From Anaerolineae bacterium (GTDB lineage: Bacteria > Chloroflexota > Anaerolineae > Aggregatilineales > Phototrophicaceae): a stretch of 64,000 nt of DNA. Location of the stretch: contig JALHQT010000003.1 of NCBI GenBank assembly GCA_022841825.1, forward strand, positions 434,001-498,000. The letters are read 5' to 3'. Below, one piece after another: positions 59,788 through 64,000 of this stretch (positions are counted from its first letter, which is position 1; every line of letters starts with the position of its first letter). The translations under genes were made by a program, and so were the position numbers. The notes beneath the pieces are model-generated. The model worked only from the letters and a program-made list of their open reading frames with translations, had not been told where the DNA came from and made no database searches.

Positions 59788-61344
59788 ATGGTCAAGCTGT
59801 TCATCTCGTACAGTCGCGTCGATACTCCCTTTACCGAACTACTGGTGGATCGGCTTCGGCGCGTCTATGGACTGCCGAATGTCTGGTACGACGATGAGCT
59901 GCATGGTGGGCAGCGTTGGTGGAAAACTATCCTCGAACAGATCGCTGCTTGTGATGTCTTTGTCTATCTTCTGAGCAATGAGTCGGTGACTTCGCCTTAC
60001 TGCCAGGCGGAGTTTGCCGAGGCGCTGCGGTTGCAAAAGCCTGTCGTCACAGTGCAGATCCGCGATAAGACACGACTGTCCGATGACCTGAACGAAATTC
60101 AGTATGTTGATATGAAGCGTGGGTTGAACGACGACAACCTTGCGCGCTTGATCCGTGCGATCAACGAATTGGCAGCACTCCCCAAAAAACGGCGTGCCTT
60201 AAGCAGCCGCCTGACGCCGCTGCCGTCGATTCCCGAAAGCGAAGACGCAGATGCAGTAGCGCGCGCTGACATTGAGACTCCTGCGTTGGCATTCCAACGT
60301 CCATCTTCAGGTGGCGACCGCATAGTCGCAAGGGCGACGATTGTGAACGGCGCGGTTGTCAGTGTGTTGAGCTTAATCGGGGTCATCGTCGCCGCGCTGA
60401 TCGCCAACTTGAATAACGCATCCACGAATGATGCGGCAATCCAAATGGCAATCGAAGCGACACGCACGCGCGAAGCCGCGTTCGTGATCCAGAACATCAC
60501 GGCGACTGCCGATGCCCGGACGGATACCCCAACACCAACCTTGACCCCAACACCCGTCCCGACACTCCCAACCTCTGACCCGTCGCTACAAGCTGCGCTC
60601 TCTGCCGCTCGCAGCTTCACGGGCAGCAACGCCGACTGGCAGGCGCTGTACCCGAATGGTTTCCAGCATACGTTTGAGGATGGGGTGACGATGGTGCTGG
60701 TGCCCGCTGGTTGCTTCATGATGGGCAGTCGTGACGGAGGAATTGATGAACTGCCCGTTCATGAGCAGTGCTTCGATGAGCCGTTCTGGATTGACCTCAC
60801 GGAAATGACTCAAGCGGATTTTGAGCGACTTGCTGGGAGGAAGGCGAACCCCAACTGGTTTGACGGGGATCAGCGTCCGGTTGATCAAATCACATGGTTT
60901 GAGGCGCGGGATTTCTGCGCACTGCGCGCTGCGCGCCTGCCGACAGAACGCGAGTGGGAGTATGCCGCGCGCGGACCGAATGCCCTCGTCCATCCCTGGG
61001 GTTCCGAGTTTCCTGAGAACATTCAGGGCTTCGCTGTTTTCAATCAAGGTGAGACTGCTGATGTGGGTGTCGGAATACGTGATGAGGGTCGGTCATGGGT
61101 CGGCGCTTACGACTTGAGCGGCAATGTGTCAGAGTGGGTGAGTTCGCTCTACCTGTCCTACACTAGTCTGGAAGATCGTGAAGCGGACACGGGTATAAGG
61201 TTGGATGTTTCGCGCGTGCAGCGCGGCGGCTCGTGGAGCGACGACTATGCAGGCAACCTCCGCTCTGCGTTACGGAACTGGAGCTCTCCTGATGGCAGGG
61301 GAGGCTACGGCGGCTTCCGCTGTGCCCGCTCTTTCGCGCCGTAG
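59788..61344 (+). CDS. TIR domain, transmembrane helix, Thr/Pro linker and formylglycine-enzyme-like domain
   Basis: This is a 518-residue protein. Residues 1-130 are a TIR domain (KLFISYSRVDTPFTELLVDR, WYDDELHGGQRWWK, LSNESVTSPYCQAEFAEALR), with the catalytic-type Glu of NADase TIRs present. A transmembrane helix lies at 184-208, then a Thr/Pro stalk (246-264) and an FGE-sulfatase/SUMF1 fold (301-518: MVLVPAGCFMMGS, RLPTEREWEYAARG, YDLSGNVSEWVSS, VQRGGSWSDD, GGFRCARS). FGE folds convert Cys to formylglycine or simply bind ligands, as in variable diversity-generating-element proteins; the copper-binding cysteines are not obvious here. It probably links outer ligand binding to inner TIR signalling (inference). 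Confidence 0.88.
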   Translation: MVKLFISYSRVDTPFTELLVDRLRRVYGLPNVWYDDELHGGQRWWKTILEQIAACDVFVYLLSNESVTSPYCQAEFAEALRLQKPVVTVQIRDKTRLSDDLNEIQYVDMKRGLNDDNLARLIRAINELAALPKKRRALSSRLTPLPSIPESEDADAVARADIETPALAFQRPSSGGDRIVARATIVNGAVVSVLSLIGVIVAALIANLNNASTNDAAIQMAIEATRTREAAFVIQNITATADARTDTPTPTLTPTPVPTLPTSDPSLQAALSAARSFTGSNADWQALYPNGFQHTFEDGVTMVLVPAGCFMMGSRDGGIDELPVHEQCFDEPFWIDLTEMTQADFERLAGRKANPNWFDGDQRPVDQITWFEARDFCALRAARLPTEREWEYAARGPNALVHPWGSEFPENIQGFAVFNQGETADVGVGIRDEGRSWVGAYDLSGNVSEWVSSLYLSYTSLEDREADTGIRLDVSRVQRGGSWSDDYAGNLRSALRNWSSPDGRGGYGGFRCARSFAP

Positions 61345-61350
61345 GTGCGG

Positions 61351-62745
61351 CTAGCTCTGTTTCCTGTTCACTATTTTCTGAGGCAGCTTGACGATAAACT
61401 TGCTACCCTGCCCCACTACGCCCGCGCTCTCAACCGAGATTGTGCCATCATGCAGTTCGACGAACGCCTTCGCAATCGCCAAGCCCAACCCGCTGCCGCC
61501 CGTGTCGCGGCTGCGCGAGCGGTCGGCGCGGTAGAAGCGGTCGAAGACATGGGGCAGATGTTCCGGTAGGATGCCCTCTCCGGTATCGGAGACGGTCAGG
61601 ACTGCGCTGTCGCTTTCATCCAGCAGCGCAATCGTCACCTGCCCTTCGCCGGGCGTATGCTTAAGGGCATTGTCGATCAGGTTGCTCATCACCTGCTGGA
61701 TGCGCCCCGCCTCTGCCTGGATCAGCAGCGCGCTGTCCGGCGTTTCGACCGACAGCCGGACGCCGCGTTCAGCCGCCGCGTGCCGAAACGTATCGACCGT
61801 GTTGCGCACCAGCAGCGCCAGATCGATCTCGCTCTTGGTCAGACGCAGTTGGTGCGCTTCTGCCTGAGCCAGTTCACGCAGGTCGTTGACGAGGCGGGTC
61901 AGCATATCAGTCTGGCTCATGAGGCGGGCGATTTCGTCCTTTTCGAGTGGAAAGACGCCATCCAGCAGCGCCTGGAGATTGCCTTGCAATACACTGAGCG
62001 GGGTGCGCAGCTCGTGGGCGACATCCGCCAGCAGATTGCGCCGCAGCGTCTCCGTGCGTTCCAGGTCGGCAGCCATCTCGTTAAAGGCGCTTGCCACTGC
62101 ACGAAGCTCGGTGCTGCCCTTCACCTCCGCGCGTGCTTTGAAGTCGCGCCTGCCAAAGCGCCGCGCCGTGTGTTCGAGACGCGCCAGCGGTGCCGCCAGT
62201 GAACGGCTGAGGATGACACCGCCGCTCAATCCGAGAACTGCCGAGATCACCGCCAGTCCGACCAGCGCCGTACTGATTTGGCGCAGCAGAAATGCCTGCG
62301 AGTCGGCATTGGGCAAGAAGCTGGAAAGCGCCCGTTCTTGCGAGATGACCAGCGTGCCGCGCAGGCGTTCCCCCACCACAAGTGGGATCGCGACCCGGTT
62401 GACTTCCATGTCGTCAGCCTGGGCGCTGTCTGATCCGGCGCTTTTGTAGACGAGCACGCCACCCTCGTTGAGCAGCGAAAGCGAAAACGAGCGCCCTTCA
62501 GGTCCGCGGGGCAGCGAAAGGTCGTAGGATTGAAGCAGCGTTTCCACTCCTTCCCATCCCTGATTTGCCGCGTAATAGTTGCTGAGTTGCTCGGTCAGGC
62601 TGCCGGGAGACGTCAGCTCCATGCGGATGAAGAACATGAGTGTGCCGCTGTTGGTCACCAGCAGCCCGATGCTTGCCAAAAGCAGCGGTCCCAGCAGAAC
62701 CACCAAGGCGAACGCCAGGCTTAGGCGCACCCACAGACGGTTCAT
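61351..62745 (-). CDS. HAMP sensor histidine kinase
   Basis: This 464-residue membrane kinase has two transmembrane segments (about 8-30 and 158-178), an extracytoplasmic sensor between them, a HAMP linker (about 180-230), HisKA with the His in ADVAHELRTPLSVLQGN, and an HATPase_c domain with NLIDNALKHTPGEG, VSDTGEGI, FDRFYRAD and GGSGLGLAIAKAF. It overlaps the response regulator stop by 4 nt, so the two are a pair. It is convergent with the TIR-FGE gene, with only 6 bp between stops. Confidence 0.94.
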   Translation of the reverse strand: MNRLWVRLSLAFALVVLLGPLLLASIGLLVTNSGTLMFFIRMELTSPGSLTEQLSNYYAANQGWEGVETLLQSYDLSLPRGPEGRSFSLSLLNEGGVLVYKSAGSDSAQADDMEVNRVAIPLVVGERLRGTLVISQERALSSFLPNADSQAFLLRQISTALVGLAVISAVLGLSGGVILSRSLAAPLARLEHTARRFGRRDFKARAEVKGSTELRAVASAFNEMAADLERTETLRRNLLADVAHELRTPLSVLQGNLQALLDGVFPLEKDEIARLMSQTDMLTRLVNDLRELAQAEAHQLRLTKSEIDLALLVRNTVDTFRHAAAERGVRLSVETPDSALLIQAEAGRIQQVMSNLIDNALKHTPGEGQVTIALLDESDSAVLTVSDTGEGILPEHLPHVFDRFYRADRSRSRDTGGSGLGLAIAKAFVELHDGTISVESAGVVGQGSKFIVKLPQKIVNRKQS

Positions 62746-63443
62746 CGGGCTTCTCCAAGGCGGTAGCCGACGCCGTAGACGGTCTGAATGTAGACCGGAT
62801 GTGCCGGGTCTGGCTCGATCTTCTTGCGCAGGTTGCGGATGTGGCTGTCGAGCGTGCGTTCCAGGCTTTCGTAGTCGTAACCCAGTTTGCGCAGGATCAG
62901 GTCGGCGCGGCTGAAGGGGACGCCGGGGCGGCGCAGCAGCGTGACCAGCAGGTTGAACTCGGTCGGCGTCAGTTCGACGGGCTGCCCGTCGAGCAGCGTT
63001 GTCCGCCGCAGGACATCGACTTCCAGCGCCTCATACGACAGCCGCTCCTCGCTCGCCTGATCGCTGCTGTGAGCGCGCCGGAAGACGGCGCGTGCGCGCG
63101 CCACGATCTCACGCGGGTTGAAGGGCTTGGTCACATAGTCGTCCGCGCCAACCTCCAGCCCCAGAATTTTGTCCATGTCCTCGACACGCGCCGTCAGCAT
63201 GAGGATATAGACATGACGCAGTTCCGGACGACTGCGGATGTGGCGGGTGATGTCCAGCCCGTCTTTATCGGGCAGCATTAGGTCGAGGATGAGCAGATCG
63301 GGGCATTCGTGCGCCAGGATGCTCATCGCCGTGCGCCCATCGTAGGCGATGCTGACGCGGAAATCCGCCTGTTCCAGATACGCGCGCAGCACGCGGACGA
63401 TCTCTTTATCATCTTCGACAATCAGAATGTGTTCGTTCGGCAT
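62742..63443 (-). CDS. OmpR/PhoB-type response regulator
   Basis: This 233-residue regulator has receiver residues ILIVEDDKEI, the phospho-acceptor Asp in LLILDLMLPD, Thr in LTARVED and Lys in DDYVTKPFNPREI, and a winged-helix domain (TPTEFNLLVTLLRRPG, TLDSHIRNLRKKIEPDP, VYGVGYRLGEAR). It is the first gene of the pair with the HAMP kinase. Targets are unknown; it could act on its own promoter region (63444-63500). Confidence 0.95.
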   Translation of the reverse strand: MPNEHILIVEDDKEIVRVLRAYLEQADFRVSIAYDGRTAMSILAHECPDLLILDLMLPDKDGLDITRHIRSRPELRHVYILMLTARVEDMDKILGLEVGADDYVTKPFNPREIVARARAVFRRAHSSDQASEERLSYEALEVDVLRRTTLLDGQPVELTPTEFNLLVTLLRRPGVPFSRADLILRKLGYDYESLERTLDSHIRNLRKKIEPDPAHPVYIQTVYGVGYRLGEAR

Positions 63444-63499
63444 AACTCACACTCGATATGAATACAACCGCAGAACGCCAATAATCTTCGAGCCATCAC

Positions 63500-63564
63500 G
63501 GGCGCACACACGGGTGCGCCCCTACAACCAACGTGTCCGTAGGGGCGGACACATGGGTCCGCCC
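63500..63564. repeat. Inverted pair of GTAGGGGCG-type REP sequences
   Basis: GGGCGCACACACGGGTGCGC with CCCTAC (63500-63525) faces GTAGGGGCGGACACATGGGT with CCGCCC (63539-63564). Each forms its own hairpin and the two are inverted copies of one motif, GTAGGGGCGnACnnnTGnGT-type. Transposase-dependent REP/RAYT families behave this way; no RAYT gene is in view. Confidence 0.65.
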
Positions 63565-63708
63565 GCCGGCGCGCAGAGAACGCAAAGAAATTTCCAACAC
63601 GGAGGACATCGGGCATGATCCTCGTCCTCCGTGTTCCTTCGTACGCTTCGCGCCTTCGTGTTTCAATCCTGGCTGTGCGCTCTTGCGCTTATGTTCCTAT
63701 TCTAGGGG

Positions 63709-64000
63709 CTATTCCCCTTCGCAGCCGATGAGACATACACCGTCGTCGTAGCGAGCCATGACATCGAGCGCGCCGCCTTGCAGGCTGAGGAGCGCGACGT
63801 TGCGGCTCATCTCGCTGCTGCCGTAGGCATCCGGGCGGTAGCTGCCCTGTACGCCGACGAAGCTGTCGAGGTCGGTCAGCCATGTCCGCAAGCCGCTCGT
63901 GCCCGCCTCATCCAAGCCGCGCCCGATCAGATGTACGGCGTCGTAGTAGGCGGCAGCCTGCGGGAGGGGGTCGGCACCATAGCGTTCACGATACTGCGTG
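63709..64000 (-). CDS. Branched-chain amino-acid-type ABC solute-binding protein, C-terminal end
   Basis: The reverse strand is open from the window edge to a TAG at 63709, giving 96 residues. YRERYGADPLPQAAAYYDAV and HLIGRGLDEAG match the last lobe of Peripla_BP_6 (LivJ-like) proteins, where the Y-DA(V/I) block follows a KY..P sequence. The end (VALLSLQGGALDVMARYDD) is a longer tail than usual. The N-terminus, signal peptide and transporter partners are outside the window. Confidence 0.8.
   Translation of the reverse strand, partial: TQYRERYGADPLPQAAAYYDAVHLIGRGLDEAGTSGLRTWLTDLDSFVGVQGSYRPDAYGSSEMSRNVALLSLQGGALDVMARYDDGVCLIGCEGE

Noticed and set aside
63500-63564. Possible CRISPR remnant or tRNA
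   Set aside because: Only two inverted hairpins are present, with no cloverleaf and no spacer array; better described as a REP pair.

Overview
This window most resembles a chromosome segment of a filamentous or sediment-type Chloroflexota bacterium (Anaerolineae-like). That is inferred from style, not from a marker gene: long Thr/Pro 'TPTPT' linkers in secreted and membrane proteins, choice-of-anchor-D/Kelch/Ig giant exoproteins, TIR domains fused to extracytoplasmic domains, cyclase-AAA-TPR signalling proteins, and short GC-rich palindromic repeats scattered between genes. No rRNA, tRNA, CRISPR array or transposase was seen.

Region 1 (1-25.3 kb) is an extracellular polysaccharide locus. It holds a sugar aminotransferase cut by the window edge, an undecaprenyl-phosphate sugar transferase, a lipoprotein, a 2609-residue modular exoprotein, a cohesin/dockerin-like secreted protein that shares an unnamed domain with it, a Wzz-like chain-length protein with a worn ATPase site, a SIMPL protein, a Gfo/Idh/MocA sugar dehydrogenase, an O-antigen ligase/polymerase-like protein, a GDP-mannose 6-dehydrogenase and a GT4 glycosyltransferase. 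In its middle is a three-gene operon (17.8-20.9 kb) of E1-alpha and E1-beta subunits of a 2-oxoacid dehydrogenase followed by a hybrid protein. The hybrid carries a lipoyl domain and an E1/E3-binding domain like an E2, but its catalytic domain is a NeuD/PglD-type sugar N-acyltransferase.

Region 2 (25.4-36.3 kb) is metabolic and regulatory. It holds a TVP38/DedA-like membrane protein, a PAS-GAF NarL-type two-component pair, and, behind two palindromes 22 bp apart and a TATAAT box, an operon for a ribose-type ABC importer, an EthD-like protein and hydantoinase/oxoprolinase subunits A and B.

Region 3 (36.5-52.7 kb) begins with a secreted SH3-like protein and a TIR-TM-LysM protein, then a second polysaccharide operon: LMW phosphatase, flippase, polymerase, two GT4 enzymes, a PglC-like sugar transferase, then acyl carrier protein, KAS III, ketoreductase, NeuD-like acyltransferase, second KAS III, AcpS, aminotransferase and SDRs. 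Two stretches (about 40.69-43.36 and 45.62-49.93 kb) are visibly AT-richer than their flanks. Three of the four edges fall inside or at the end of intact genes, which suggests mosaic assembly by recombination. The second block coincides with the acyl-ACP cassette.

Region 4 (52.7-64 kb) has a broken subtilase remnant, a cyclase-AAA-TPR regulator, a small secreted protein, an HD hydrolase, a cyclic-nucleotide-binding protein, a TIR-TM-formylglycine-enzyme-like protein, an OmpR-type two-component pair and the end of a branched-chain-type solute-binding protein.

The unifying idea, which is inference, is that this organism decorates amino sugars of its surface polysaccharides using two separate acyl-supply routes. 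One is lipoyl-bound (2-oxoacid dehydrogenase type) and one is ACP-bound (mini fatty-acid synthesis), and each feeds its own NeuD-like transferase.
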